64,000 bases of DNA from Planctomycetota bacterium (GCA_022711465.1 JAKLEZ010000001.1:558001-622000), one strand, 5' to 3'. Shown: positions 28,941 to 36,970, numbered from the stretch's first letter. Program-made: numbers and translations. Notes: a model not told the origin generated them from the sequence alone.

Positions 28941-30486
28941 TCGTCGTCCCTTTCGATGTGCCGGACGTCTTGAAGACCCGGCCCGCTTTTGATACCGTGT
29001 CTACTCCTGATGCCTCTCTGGCCCCCCCTGAAGAATCGCATACTATAAATCCCTGCGGGTCATCTTGTCGCGCCAAGTCGCGCAGACCGTTGTAGCTCAA
29101 TATCTTAGGTTCGTCCAGTCCTTCTTCTTCGTTGCGCTGAGTCGCGCCGGATATTGTCTCTCGGCGCTGAATTGGCCGGGGAAATGGGGGGGAAATCTCG
29201 CCGCCTGTTCCAGTGGCCTCAAGCACGTCGGGCATCATCTTCATCATGGGCGGCAACTTGGCTATGCTCTCGGCTTCCTGGCCGGGGAACAGATGACCAT
29301 ACGTGCCCATAGTCAGCTCGATCGAAGCATGTCGCATGATGGTCTGGATGACTTTGGGATGATCGCCGGCCAGAGCACGCCAAGCACCGCATGTATGCCG
29401 CAAAGCATGGAAATCCAGCTGGTCGCCGTCGTGGTTCACGGAGGCGAGGAAGTCACTCTGGACCCGACGGGCGTACTCCTCGGGGTCATGCTCCGAAGCC
29501 TTCAACCATGCCGACCTTGCCGAGGCCAAATCGGAGCGGAGCACCTCGACCACTCGTGTGGAGTGTGGCATGTGGAACACTGGTGACTTCGGGGACTTCG
29601 TGGAAACGTGGATCCGCAGAGCGTCGGCCAGGTCTGGGGCGATGTACAGCCGGGCGGGCCGCTTGTTCTTCGTCGAGTGTGCCTTACAGGTTACGAATGG
29701 GGGGGTCATGTCCAGGAACAGCTGACCGGGCATGAGGCTCCGGATCTCGTTTGCCCGCAAGCCGGTCTGGACCGCCAGGGCGTAGGCCAGAACCCTCTCA
29801 TGGCCGGTCATGTCGTGGCGGGTCGATGCCTGCTCGGTCGCCGACCTGAGCCAGTCCCATTCTTCGTGGAGTAGGATCCGCCGGGTTAGGCGTCGGTCGG
29901 TGTCGGTGCTGGGCAGCTTGAACGTGGCGAGCGGATCGCGTACCAGCTTGTCGCCCCGCACCAGCCACTTGGTGAACGACCGGACGGCACCGATGCAGTA
30001 GCACACCGTACGTGCGGACACCACCGACTTCTTCATCCTCGGGCTCTTCGCCCTCTTCAGCTGCTCAATGTACTTGTTGACGCTGTCCGCGTTGATCTGG
30101 GTGATGAGGGTCCAGCCCTGCGCATCGATCGCCTCTGTGATCATGCGCCGGACTTCAGACGCGTAGTCCTCGCTCTTGCCCGAGTTGCGGATCTTTAAGA
30201 CGTAATCGTCCAGATGATCTTGGATCGGACGCTTCCCCTGTTCTGCGATGTCGGCCAACGTCGCGTCCACCACCCCGGTCTTCCGGGCCGTCGATTCGCT
30301 CAACCACTTGCGCAGGGTCTCTTCGGCCCTCCGCTTGTCGGTGGTCTTCGTGGATCGCTCCACACGCTTGCCTCGGTGGTCATACCAGCTGGCAATCCAC
30401 CGCCTGCAAGGTAGATTCTGGAACAGACTCCCAGACCCGTGCTCGCGTCTTTCCTTCCGATTCTGTTGTTCAGGTTGTTCGCTCAT
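28639..30486 (-). CDS. int: tyrosine recombinase (integrase) reading through attL into host DNA
   Basis: In the integrated state the frame gives 615 residues from ATG 30486 (TTG 30492 also possible). An N-terminal core-binding region comes first. The catalytic domain has Arg in GLRANEIRSL, HALRHTCGAWR, MRHAS and the Tyr nucleophile in MGTYGHLF. The frame crosses the attL core (28985-29000, read as DTVSKA). About 115 host-encoded residues follow, overlapping the lipoprotein gene by 302 bases in another frame; these are not part of the family. The natural 3' end is at attR (38499-38727, minus strand). Joining the two through the core gives 577 codons including the stop, exactly in frame. Confidence 0.88.
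   Translation of the reverse strand: MSEQPEQQNRKERREHGSGSLFQNLPCRRWIASWYDHRGKRVERSTKTTDKRRAEETLRKWLSESTARKTGVVDATLADIAEQGKRPIQDHLDDYVLKIRNSGKSEDYASEVRRMITEAIDAQGWTLITQINADSVNKYIEQLKRAKSPRMKKSVVSARTVCYCIGAVRSFTKWLVRGDKLVRDPLATFKLPSTDTDRRLTRRILLHEEWDWLRSATEQASTRHDMTGHERVLAYALAVQTGLRANEIRSLMPGQLFLDMTPPFVTCKAHSTKNKRPARLYIAPDLADALRIHVSTKSPKSPVFHMPHSTRVVEVLRSDLASARSAWLKASEHDPEEYARRVQSDFLASVNHDGDQLDFHALRHTCGAWRALAGDHPKVIQTIMRHASIELTMGTYGHLFPGQEAESIAKLPPMMKMMPDVLEATGTGGEISPPFPRPIQRRETISGATQRNEEEGLDEPKILSYNGLRDLARQDDPQGFIVCDSSGGAREASGVDTVSKAGRVFKTSGTSKGTTNDQNERGRRFRVVERALDHAAQRLRGRVSEAGGGGVRRVGTGRPYSRIAGQDRPLRDPHHGAGSRADRVCAGVHGDGFRRISAGDATAGGAARAPDHVPV
28985..29009. repeat. attL: attL (direct repeat, 16-bp perfect core)
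   Basis: The core GCTTTTGATACCGTGT is at 28985-29000 and is followed by the matching CTCCTG at 29004-29009. Inside the element next to it, GTCGCGC occurs at 29067, 29077 and 29141 and may be integrase arm sites. Confidence 0.85.
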
Positions 30487-30504
30487 GATCAACCCCGCCT
30501 TTCT

Positions 30505-30846
30505 TCAGCAGAACAGCGCCCCCATCGGAGCGGCGCCGGGTAGTCCGTGAACCGCATCGGCCGCACGCAGACGGCCAGCCTCGAGCAACTCACGGAGGTC
30601 GGTAACCACGGCATCGGAGGTCCAGTAGTCCTCACCGTGCTCCAGCTTGGACAGGTCACCATCCCAGCCTCGCTCCTCGTCGGCATCCTCGGGGAGGTAT
30701 TCGAGGTTGTGCCACGTCCTGGCGATCAGATGGTAGGCGTAGATCCACGCCCGCCCGTCCGTCCGCACGATAACCCAGTCACCCTCGCGGATGATGGTCG
30801 TCGTGCCGGTCAGGATCTCATTCGTGTCGCTCTGTGTCACGCTCAT
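30505..30846 (-). CDS. hypothetical element protein
   Basis: 113 residues from ATG 30846; its ATG overlaps the stop of the upstream small ORF as ATGA. Acidic, with a Trp-rich middle (REGDWVIVRTDGRAWIYAYH). No domain recognised. The stop lies 18 bases before the integrase start, so it is in the integrase transcript. Confidence 0.65.
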   Translation of the reverse strand: MSVTQSDTNEILTGTTTIIREGDWVIVRTDGRAWIYAYHLIARTWHNLEYLPEDADEERGWDGDLSKLEHGEDYWTSDAVVTDLRELLEAGRLRAADAVHGLPGAAPMGALFC

Positions 30847-31040
30847 CGGAAGCACCTTGCGCATGTGCGCAGCCGGCGGCCACCGGTACTACACGCTCCT
30901 CGGAAGGAGTGGTTGCCAGCCTCGCGGTACTGGACCCGCTGGCCGTCGGCGTTTTCGTGGTCTTTTTGGTTACCAAAGAGCGTGTAGTGCACACTACTGT
31001 ATCCCTCGCCGGCCAGACCGTCAAGCATGCGCCCGCGCAT
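30843..31040 (-). CDS. small hypothetical element protein
   Basis: 65 residues, basic C-terminus. Its stop forms an ATGA overlap with the next gene and it begins 15 bases after the previous stop, fitting the tight operon. No family recognised. An 11-bp inverted repeat (ACTACACGCTC at 30888-30898, GAGCGTGTAGT at 30978-30988) and GTAGTG-CA-CACTAC (30984-30997) lie within it. Confidence 0.5.
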   Translation of the reverse strand: MRGRMLDGLAGEGYSSVHYTLFGNQKDHENADGQRVQYREAGNHSFRGACSTGGRRLRTCARCFR

Positions 31041-31055
31041 GGCAATCGGTCCGCA

Positions 31056-31520
31056 TCACTTTGCACCACCAGCCGGCTCAAACAGGAAGGCGAACGGCGT
31101 GAGCCGAGCTTTCGCGTCGCTTATATTCTTCTCAATGACACTTACCTTACCTTCGTATCCCCAGCGCTCTTGCAGATCCCGTTGGCGGTGTTGATGCGCT
31201 TCATAAATCAGGACCCCGATGCCGTGTTTCGCGGTCGACCACTCCGACTCGAAGTGTTCCAAAAACTTCCTCTGCTCCGCCTTCGTGTCTGCCAAAGACT
31301 TCTCTAACTCGGCAATCCGCGCGCGGTCGGCAAGAGCGGCCTGGTGCTGCTGCACGTCGTCGGCCGTGAAGCCAAGTCGCTCGGCAAGCTCCGCGGCCTC
31401 TCTGGCGGAGTTTTCTTGGCCAAGCAGAGTGGCGTACCGCTTCAGCAATGCGGCTCGCTCTCGGTCGTCTCTGGCGGCCTGGCTCGCTTCCCTACTTCTT
31501 AAAACCTGTACTGCATCCAT
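31056..31520 (-). CDS. coiled-coil hypothetical element protein
   Basis: 154 residues, almost wholly helical and charged, with heptad-like stretches (ALADRARIAELEKSLADTKA, EHFESEWSTAKH). No enzyme motif. Such proteins on phage-like elements are often scaffolding or regulators, but nothing here allows a specific call. Confidence 0.6.
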   Translation of the reverse strand: MDAVQVLRSREASQAARDDRERAALLKRYATLLGQENSAREAAELAERLGFTADDVQQHQAALADRARIAELEKSLADTKAEQRKFLEHFESEWSTAKHGIGVLIYEAHQHRQRDLQERWGYEGKVSVIEKNISDAKARLTPFAFLFEPAGGAK

Positions 31521-31540
31521 TCGACGTCCTTTCTGCCGGT

Positions 31541-32362
31541 CTAGCCGGCGTGCGATTCCTCATACTTGTACAGGTCAATTCGTGCGTCGATGGCGGCACG
31601 CCTGGCGGCCAGTGCCTCACGAAGTCGCCGTTTCACCTCGGCGTACTCAGGTGACGGATCGCCGTTAAACCAGATTCCACCATGTTCGAGAATGGCAAGG
31701 TCGTCGTTGTTAACGTACGCTACCAGCGCCGCCATCTCCGCGAACCGATCAGCTTTTTCGACAGCCTGGACAAGCTCGCCGTACCGCTCATCATCGGCCT
31801 TGAACCTCGCTCGCGCGATCGACCGATACGGCGTTGACCGCCACCTCGGCCAAGCGCGCCGTAAAGGAGTGTGTGAAGAGACCGATGCTGCCGATGGCGT
31901 TGCGATCATCGGCATGCGTTTTTCCAGCGGTTGTTGCGGCGTGGCGTAGTACAGCGACATCACGTCGCCACGATCGAGGCTGCCGCGATCCAACAGTGCT
32001 CGCGCGATAGTGCCAACTGCACCCCATCGCTTGCGGAGTATGGATTCCGTTTCGTCGATCATGGTGCCGATCCACAAGCTCCGCTCGGCAGCATCGCTCG
32101 GCGCGATGGCCGCGACCTGTGCAAAGTCGACCTCGGCGCCATCCCGGACGCGATCTTTCGGCGTGATCCCATCAAGAAAGGCCGCAACGAAGCCGCCGAG
32201 AAGCACCGGCCCGGCCTCGTCCAGTTCTTGCGGAATGCTCAGGCGGGTTGAACGGAGGGAAACCGACTCCGGCGTATGGTGACAGGCGGCCGCGCAAACG
32301 CAGTGGCCGGCCTCGTGGATCGCAGAGTGGTAGCTTTCAAGGTCTTTAAACCAAGCGCTCAT
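31541..32362 (-). CDS. M41 (FtsH-like) metallopeptidase domain protein
   Basis: 273 residues. HEAGH at residues 16-20 gives two zinc His and the catalytic Glu, and the downstream GAEVDFAQVAAIA (Asp79) matches the FtsH third ligand region (GAxxDxxQAxxIA). There is no AAA+ domain and no membrane segment, so it is a stand-alone peptidase domain with a helical C-terminus. Its ATG overlaps the stop of a 38-codon ORF (ATGA). On an element this could process a repressor or a host protein; that is inference. Confidence 0.8.
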   Translation of the reverse strand: MSAWFKDLESYHSAIHEAGHCVCAAACHHTPESVSLRSTRLSIPQELDEAGPVLLGGFVAAFLDGITPKDRVRDGAEVDFAQVAAIAPSDAAERSLWIGTMIDETESILRKRWGAVGTIARALLDRGSLDRGDVMSLYYATPQQPLEKRMPMIATPSAASVSSHTPLRRAWPRWRSTPYRSIARARFKADDERYGELVQAVEKADRFAEMAALVAYVNNDDLAILEHGGIWFNGDPSPEYAEVKRRLREALAARRAAIDARIDLYKYEESHAG

Positions 32363-32475
32363 GGTCGTCGCCTCCGCTCCGGTCCGAGGCTATCGGGGCC
32401 TTGAACCTGGCCGTTCCTCACCAGGGCTTTGGTGTGCGCCGCCCTCAGCAGGCGACCTTGAAGTTCGTCAACCAT
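32359..32475 (-). CDS. 38-residue peptide coupled to the M41 peptidase
   Basis: Starts at ATG 32475 with AAGGAG seven bases upstream and ends in an ATGA overlap with the peptidase gene. It begins MVDELQGRLLRAAHTKALVR and ends in a basic tail. The ribosome site plus the coupling make it likely to be translated, perhaps mainly to couple or regulate the peptidase. Confidence 0.55.
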   Translation of the reverse strand: MVDELQGRLLRAAHTKALVRNGQVQGPDSLGPERRRRP

Positions 32476-32489
32476 TTGAAACTCCTTCC

Positions 32490-32506
32490 CGGGGCTGATC
32501 GCCCCG
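32490..32506 (-). promoter_or_regulatory. hairpin just upstream of a ribosome site
   Basis: CGGGGC-TGATC-GCCCCG, 6-bp perfect stem, ending 3 bases before the AAGGAG site of the 38-residue ORF. It could limit initiation or mark an RNA end; it has no T-run. Confidence 0.4.
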
Positions 32507-32516
32507 AACATCATCA

Positions 32517-32753
32517 CTATCGGGCCCACAGGCACGCGTAGGAGGCCCTCCAGCAACGTAGGTGACACGATCGGGGCTCTGGGGGGGCCGGAACACCCGC
32601 CGAGGCCGTGTCGTTGATCCTAGGGCCTGTGGGACGCTCCACCGCCGGAGGCATATCGCGCCGCGCCATTGCGTCCGATTCCAAGCGGAATTGATAGACG
32701 TTCAAAACACCCGCGCCGCGAGGCATTGAATCACAACGAGTTGCGGAAAGCAT
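32517..32753 (-). CDS. small hypothetical element protein
   Basis: 78 residues from ATG 32753, seven bases after GGAGG. Pro/Arg-rich C-terminal half, no recognised domain. The spacing to the next ORF (41 bases) and good ribosome site support it; the amino-acid composition of the end does not strongly. Confidence 0.45.
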   Translation of the reverse strand: MLSATRCDSMPRGAGVLNVYQFRLESDAMARRDMPPAVERPTGPRINDTASAGVPAPPEPRSCHLRCWRASYACLWAR

Positions 32754-32881
32754 CACAGAACCTCCACCGTTGTTCCTACCATTTGGTGCTCCGAGGCCGC
32801 TTCACCGGCCACCGCCGCTTGCATTGGCTCTCCGCTCTCCGCTGACCACTCGTCACCCGGCCCGCGGTTTGATCGCATTCA

Positions 32882-33382
32882 TCACGGCTTCTCCCTGCGG
32901 TACCGTTCCGCCCGCTCAACGTGCGTCTCAACCCCACCATCGGGCCGGCGGTATAGCCGCGATCCGTATTCGTCTTCCCCGATCGGGGGGGTTGAATCGC
33001 TGTCTGGCGCATCCTTGATCGTAACCATCGGGGACCGGCCGGCATGGCGATCCACATGGACCAGATGGGCCGCTTCCAGCAGCTTGATGCACCGGGCCAG
33101 GGCTTGCCGACTCATCCGAAACCGGAGGGAGGTCGAATGCGACAATCGGACCGTCCGTTGCCGGGTGAGCCCAGCGCGATACCAAACAGCCAGACCGACC
33201 GACAGGCACTTACCTCCCAGGTCCATGGCCCGCAACAGCCACTCCAACGGGATCGGGCCGCGAATGAATGCGCCGGGTATGCGCGGCTGGGTAGGTCGTC
33301 GGGACCGGACGGGTCTAGCTTTCGATTTGGGTATCGGCCCCCGCAGTCTGAACTGCTCTACATTGATCTCGCCCATGTACAT
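32882..33382 (-). CDS. winged-helix-type DNA-binding protein of element
   Basis: 166 residues. The core (about 35-120) reads FIRGPIPLEWLLRAMDLGGK, AVWYRAGLTRQRTVRLSHS, then FRMSRQALARCIKLLEAAHL and VHVDRHAGRSPMVTI. This is a replication- or regulation-type winged helix common on planctomycete mobile elements. It starts inside the palindrome-rich region downstream of the polymerase, so it may bind there. Confidence 0.7.
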   Translation of the reverse strand: MYMGEINVEQFRLRGPIPKSKARPVRSRRPTQPRIPGAFIRGPIPLEWLLRAMDLGGKCLSVGLAVWYRAGLTRQRTVRLSHSTSLRFRMSRQALARCIKLLEAAHLVHVDRHAGRSPMVTIKDAPDSDSTPPIGEDEYGSRLYRRPDGGVETHVERAERYRREKP

Positions 33383-33470
33383 TACCTACTAATGTAGCTA
33401 AAGCTCATACTTTTAGTATATTTAGGGGGTGTTACACGGCGTAACAGGTACCTGTTACACAGCGTAACAG
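33379..33470. promoter_or_regulatory. dense palindrome cluster (operator or replication origin candidate)
   Basis: Four inverted repeats in 92 bp. ACATTA-5-TAATGT is at 33379-33395 and spans the winged-helix start. ATACT-TTT-AGTAT is at 33407-33419. The perfect 18-bp palindrome GTAACAGGTACCTGTTAC is at 33441-33458. It is nested between GTTAC-acggc-GTAAC (33431-33445) and CTGTTAC-acagc-GTAACAG (33452-33470). A minus-strand -10 candidate TATACT lies at 33415-33420. Placed between the polymerase stop and the winged-helix start, it suits autoregulation or origin binding. Confidence 0.7.
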
Positions 33471-33479
33471 GTCCGCCGG

Positions 33480-35273
33480 CTAAGCCGTTGCGTTGCATAA
33501 CACCCCCTCCGCCTTGAAACCTGGGTTGTCGTGGGTCACCTGTGACGTCGGTCGCCGATCCTCCAGAACACGCTGGACAGTGTCCCACATGATGAGCCCG
33601 CGCCCATCCGCGTACCGGTCTGGGTGGCGTATCAACTTCGCGTCCGATCGCAGCCGGAAACCGCCCAACACATCCTCGCTCGCCTTGGCCATCAGGTCCT
33701 GGGTGCGGCGGACCACGTCGTCCAACTCATTCATCCGACCCTCGACCAGCAGAGCATCGTGGACCGGGGCGCAGACCCGGATGCCGGCCTGGGTCAGGTA
33801 GATGCACGCCAGCCGGAGCATCTCCGCCCCGTTGGCCTGCATCGGAAAATTCGCGAGGCTTCGGGCGTTCGCGTCCGGCCCGACCTGGATCTGCCAACCA
33901 AAGACGGTGTGCAAGCGGCCGTGAAGCATCGCGTAATCTACGGCGCTATCCGACCACGACCAGAACCGCGAAAAGGTCCGGTGGTGGGTCCGGAGCAGCT
34001 CCCGTGCCTCCGCCACCGGCCGACCGATCCGGACGGCCAGGGACTCCTCTGCCATCCCATACTGAACCGCGAGCGCGCAGGTCTTGTACTGCTCGCGGAC
34101 CAGCCCGTGGGTAACCTTGGTGGCGTAGGCCGGCACCGCTCCCGCCTGCTTTGCGAAGGTCAGGTAGGGATCGCCGGAGGCGTAGGCCTCGCACATCGCG
34201 GTATCACCGGAGAGCGCCGCCGCGATACCGAATTCCTGCTGGGCCCAGTCAACGTACGCCATGCCCCAGCCCGGCTCAGGCTTGATCAGGCCACGGAGCC
34301 AGACGGAAGGACCGAATATCGACCTCGAGTTTGATGGCTGGTTCCGGCTGGTCCTCGCCCTGAATGCAGAGAGCAGGTATCGGTTTCGTCCGTCCGCCCC
34401 GACGGCCAAATCAGCCAGCCGCATCTGTGATAACGAGACCCGCAGCTCGCGGATGGGCGATACCTTCGGATAGGTACGAGCCATCTGGCGGAAGGTGTCG
34501 TCGTCGAGGGCCAGCCGGCCGGATGTCAGCCGGGGCCATGGGATGTCGTTGGCCACCAACCACCCGGCCCATCGGTCTTCCCGAAAAGACCGGCCATCGT
34601 AAACGTGGTAATCGGCGTCGATGCGAGCGATCAGGCTGTCCTGGACCTCAGCCCAGCGCTCCCGCAGTCCGGTGAGCATTTCAGTGTCGATGGAGACACC
34701 CACATGCTCGATCAGCGCAGCCGCGACCATGTACTGACCGCGGAGAAGGGCCCGGGGCATGTCGAGGTGGGGCATCATGCAGGGAAGGAGCTTGGCCAAG
34801 GCGTCCACGTCTGACTGGCAGTAGTCCAGCAACGCGATCTTCTCTTCCTGCGTGTATGGCCCACCCCGCAGAGCCAGCGCCCGCATTCGCTCCTTTTCCG
34901 TGATACCGATCGCATCCAAGCCGTAGTGCACTAGAGCGCCAAGCAGTCCGGACCCGCTGGTGGTGGCCAGTCCGTTGGTCGCGCATCGGAACTCCGCGAA
35001 CAGGTCCAGGACATTTGCCGGCAGCGGCCAGCCCAGGACGAGATGGCAACTGAACTCCGCACTGGCGTAATAGGCAACGAACAAGCTGTCCTTGTCGATA
35101 GCGTAGGGCGGCCGTCTCATCCGGAGCAGATCCGCCTGCCACACCCGGAGCAATTCTCCGCTGGCCAGCTCCCGGGCGACCATGCACACCGGGCCCGGTC
35201 GCTCGCCGGCGGGTGCAGTGAACTCAAAGTCCACCACCCAGACTTCCCGGTAGTCGTTGCCGGCGACGTTCAC
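33480..35273 (-). CDS. family A DNA polymerase with 3'-5' exonuclease-like domain
   Basis: 597 residues, GTG start overlapping the upstream stop as GTGA. Exonuclease-like motif I is DFE (Asp15, Glu17) and motif III is Y151CQSD155; motif II is not clear. Polymerase motif A is VDWAQQEFGIAA (Asp342, Glu347), motif B is R393EQYK397...QYG, and motif C is PVHDALL (His505, Asp506; the usual Glu is Ala). No 5' nuclease domain. It is shorter than Pol I and resembles phage/plasmid replicative family A enzymes. It implies self-replication of the element, though no helicase or primase is visible. Confidence 0.9.
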   Translation of the reverse strand: MNVAGNDYREVWVVDFEFTAPAGERPGPVCMVARELASGELLRVWQADLLRMRRPPYAIDKDSLFVAYYASAEFSCHLVLGWPLPANVLDLFAEFRCATNGLATTSGSGLLGALVHYGLDAIGITEKERMRALALRGGPYTQEEKIALLDYCQSDVDALAKLLPCMMPHLDMPRALLRGQYMVAAALIEHVGVSIDTEMLTGLRERWAEVQDSLIARIDADYHVYDGRSFREDRWAGWLVANDIPWPRLTSGRLALDDDTFRQMARTYPKVSPIRELRVSLSQMRLADLAVGADGRNRYLLSAFRARTSRNQPSNSRSIFGPSVWLRGLIKPEPGWGMAYVDWAQQEFGIAAALSGDTAMCEAYASGDPYLTFAKQAGAVPAYATKVTHGLVREQYKTCALAVQYGMAEESLAVRIGRPVAEARELLRTHHRTFSRFWSWSDSAVDYAMLHGRLHTVFGWQIQVGPDANARSLANFPMQANGAEMLRLACIYLTQAGIRVCAPVHDALLVEGRMNELDDVVRRTQDLMAKASEDVLGGFRLRSDAKLIRHPDRYADGRGLIMWDTVQRVLEDRRPTSQVTHDNPGFKAEGVLCNATA

Positions 35274-35962
35274 TGATCACCCCGCAGTCGACGCAGGACG
35301 ACGTGGTCCATGTCGGTGATGAAACGACCCTTGAACGCGATTTGCAGGAGCTCACCGAACGATTTCTCCGGCCATTCCGGCTCCGGCAGGTTGCCGGTCG
35401 CCTGAAACACCTCATAGGCGCCCAGCGCCATGTTCGCAACCACTTTGATCCAGAACCTAATGGCCATCTCGGCGGCCTCAGCAGCGGACCGATGCCATTC
35501 GAGCTGCCTTCCGTCTTCAGCCGGCAACCGCACCGGCCAGAGGAACAGGACGCCCTGCCGGCTGATCGCGGTGAACAGCTCGACGGGCACGAACTCGCCC
35601 GGCAGTTCGTTCCAGAGGGCGGGATCGACCAAGTAGACTTCGCGGTCCTCCTTTAGCTCCAACACGGCGGTCTGGAGCCGATAGGTCGGGTCGGGATGGA
35701 CCCGGACGAACGATTGACGGTCGGGCTTCCGCACTGGCACGGTGAGCAGGGCCCGCTTAACGCCTACGTTGCTGGCGAAGTCCTGCGACAACCGCAGCCT
35801 CGCTACATCGATCACGCCCACACTGGTCTGCTCGGTGGTTTCGCCGTTGTTGTCAATCGTCGTCGGAGTTACAATCCGCTCCGGCATAGTAATCCCTCTG
35901 AGAAGACCGGCGGTGTCCACATCGACGCCGCCGGTTCTTTTCGGCGTGTTGTTGCTATTCAT
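35270..35962 (-). CDS. hypothetical element protein upstream of polymerase
   Basis: 230 residues from ATG 35962 (GGGAGAT upstream); a longer reading lacks a ribosome site. Polar N-terminus rich in Thr/Asn; middle beta-rich (YRLQTAVLELKEDREVYLVD, GVLFLWPVRLP); helical C-terminus. Its stop overlaps the polymerase GTG (GTGA), so expression is tightly coupled. It may be a replication accessory protein, for example DNA-binding, but no motif proves this. Confidence 0.65.
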   Translation of the reverse strand: MNSNNTPKRTGGVDVDTAGLLRGITMPERIVTPTTIDNNGETTEQTSVGVIDVARLRLSQDFASNVGVKRALLTVPVRKPDRQSFVRVHPDPTYRLQTAVLELKEDREVYLVDPALWNELPGEFVPVELFTAISRQGVLFLWPVRLPAEDGRQLEWHRSAAEAAEMAIRFWIKVVANMALGAYEVFQATGNLPEPEWPEKSFGELLQIAFKGRFITDMDHVVLRRLRGDQ

Positions 35963-35994
35963 ATCGCATCTCCCTGAGAAGAAACCTCGGCGGC

Positions 35995-36252
35995 CTACAC
36001 GGTCGCCATCACTCTCCGCATGAACTCGATCAAGCCCCGGGTGAACAGCTCGTCTTGCCACCGTCGCCGGATGACGGCGCGAACAATGGCGCTCGCGACG
36101 GCCCAGATCTCAGCCCGGCGGGGTGCTTGCAGGTTGGAATTGATGTTGAGTCTTATTCCCCCGTCCGAAACACCCCAGAAATCAACCGGAATTGAAATGT
36201 GTGCTTCGCATCCCCTACTATTTTCCTTGCCAAGAGTTGCAGCCGGGCTCAT
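35995..36252 (-). CDS. small hypothetical element protein
   Basis: 85 residues from ATG 36252, which overlaps the stop of the excisionase-like gene (ATGA). A beta-like first half (HISIPVDFWGVSDGGIRLNI) precedes a basic helical end (IVRAVIRRRWQDELFTRGLI). No family recognised. The ATGA overlap fixes this start against longer readings. Confidence 0.6.
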   Translation of the reverse strand: MSPAATLGKENSRGCEAHISIPVDFWGVSDGGIRLNINSNLQAPRRAEIWAVASAIVRAVIRRRWQDELFTRGLIEFMRRVMATV

Positions 36253-36467
36253 CGACGCCCTCCCCTGGCCCGGTCGCTCAGCCAGGTCCGCAAGTCGGCA
36301 ACGGGATAGATGATCCGCCGCCCGAGGCGAACGTGGGGGATCTCGTTTGTGTTCGTCAAGATCCACAGCAGCCGGCGGCCGATGCCGAGCAGCTCACAGG
36401 CGCCCTTGACACCGACGGCCAGAGGCTCGACCGTTAGCGACGGAGTTATTTCAGTGTTGTCAGTCAT
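36249..36467 (-). CDS. excisionase-like helix-turn-helix protein (AlpA/MerR_17 type)
   Basis: 72 residues from ATG 36467. Residues 15-65 form a MerR-type HTH with the sequence VGVKGACELLGIGRRLLW then PHVRLGRRIIYPVADLRTWL, the standard excisionase/AlpA layout. Its start overlaps the preceding gene's end by 4 bases and its stop overlaps the next start by 4. The probable role is directionality control of the integrase or activation of element genes. Confidence 0.75.
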   Translation of the reverse strand: MTDNTEITPSLTVEPLAVGVKGACELLGIGRRLLWILTNTNEIPHVRLGRRIIYPVADLRTWLSDRARGGRR

Positions 36468-36700
36468 CGGTCGCCCTCCCCTGCCGGTTGGGCCGCGCCG
36501 GTGGCGATCATCGCGCCTGGCGCGTCCAACCCCCCAGTCCTGTAGCGGTACAAGGGACAGGAGGGCGCTGTGCAACCGTCAACCTCGGCCGCGGACCAGC
36601 CAACACACTCTAGACAGAACGCTCTGATCGCCGCTCGCCGACTTCGGCCAGCCAGGGCCCTTCTGTACATCGACCTATATTTCGGGGGTACGTCTCTCAT
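36464..36700 (-). CDS. Cys-rich small element protein
   Basis: 78 residues from ATG 36700. The core FCLECVGWSAAEVDGCTAPSCPLYRYR carries four Cys (C-x2-C ... C-x4-C), suggesting a zinc site. A basic N-terminus (YRRALAGRSRRAAIR) precedes it. This type of small protein recurs on planctomycete phage-like elements as I recall it, but the function is unknown. It is coupled on both sides by 4-base overlaps. Confidence 0.7.
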   Translation of the reverse strand: MRDVPPKYRSMYRRALAGRSRRAAIRAFCLECVGWSAAEVDGCTAPSCPLYRYRTGGLDAPGAMIATGAAQPAGEGDR

Positions 36701-36970
36701 GCCTCACCGCCTTCCAGTGCTTCACCAAGCAACCGGTGCAACTCCGCTAGATCCCTGGTGTCGAACTTGCGAAGCAGGGCGGCCACCGTCCGGCGCGGAA
36801 CAGACCGGGCGGCCTGGGGACTCGCCGGCGGTAACCTCCGGAGTTGGGCGCTGACGATTTCGGTCGTCTGCCTTCCGGTGGTCGACCTCCGCCTGTTCGA
36901 GCAATCGCGCCCCTTGAATGATCTGGGCGATCGCTCGTGCGATTCGTTTTCGGTGTTTATTGTTCGTCAT
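36697..36970 (-). CDS. hypothetical element protein, frame change likely
   Basis: From ATG 36970 the frame gives a basic helical N-terminus (MTNNKHRKRIARAIAQIIQG) and would stop at 36722. The +1 frame, however, carries the more protein-like end FDTRDLAELHRLLGEALEGG and stops in a perfect ATGA overlap with the Cys-rich gene, as everywhere else in this operon. That frame has no usable start, so a frameshift somewhere around 36800-36930 (mutation, error or programmed) is the simplest explanation. Confidence 0.5.

Noticed and set aside
29067..29148. Three GTCGCGC repeats near attL as integrase arm sites
   Set aside because: Possible, but they lie in integrase coding sequence of a GC-rich genome and no matching repeats were seen near attR; kept only as a remark in the attL entry.
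30984..30997. GTAGTG-CA-CACTAC and an 11-bp inverted repeat nearby
   Set aside because: Both lie inside a likely coding region, so they may simply reflect codon choice; no promoter or start is placed to use them.
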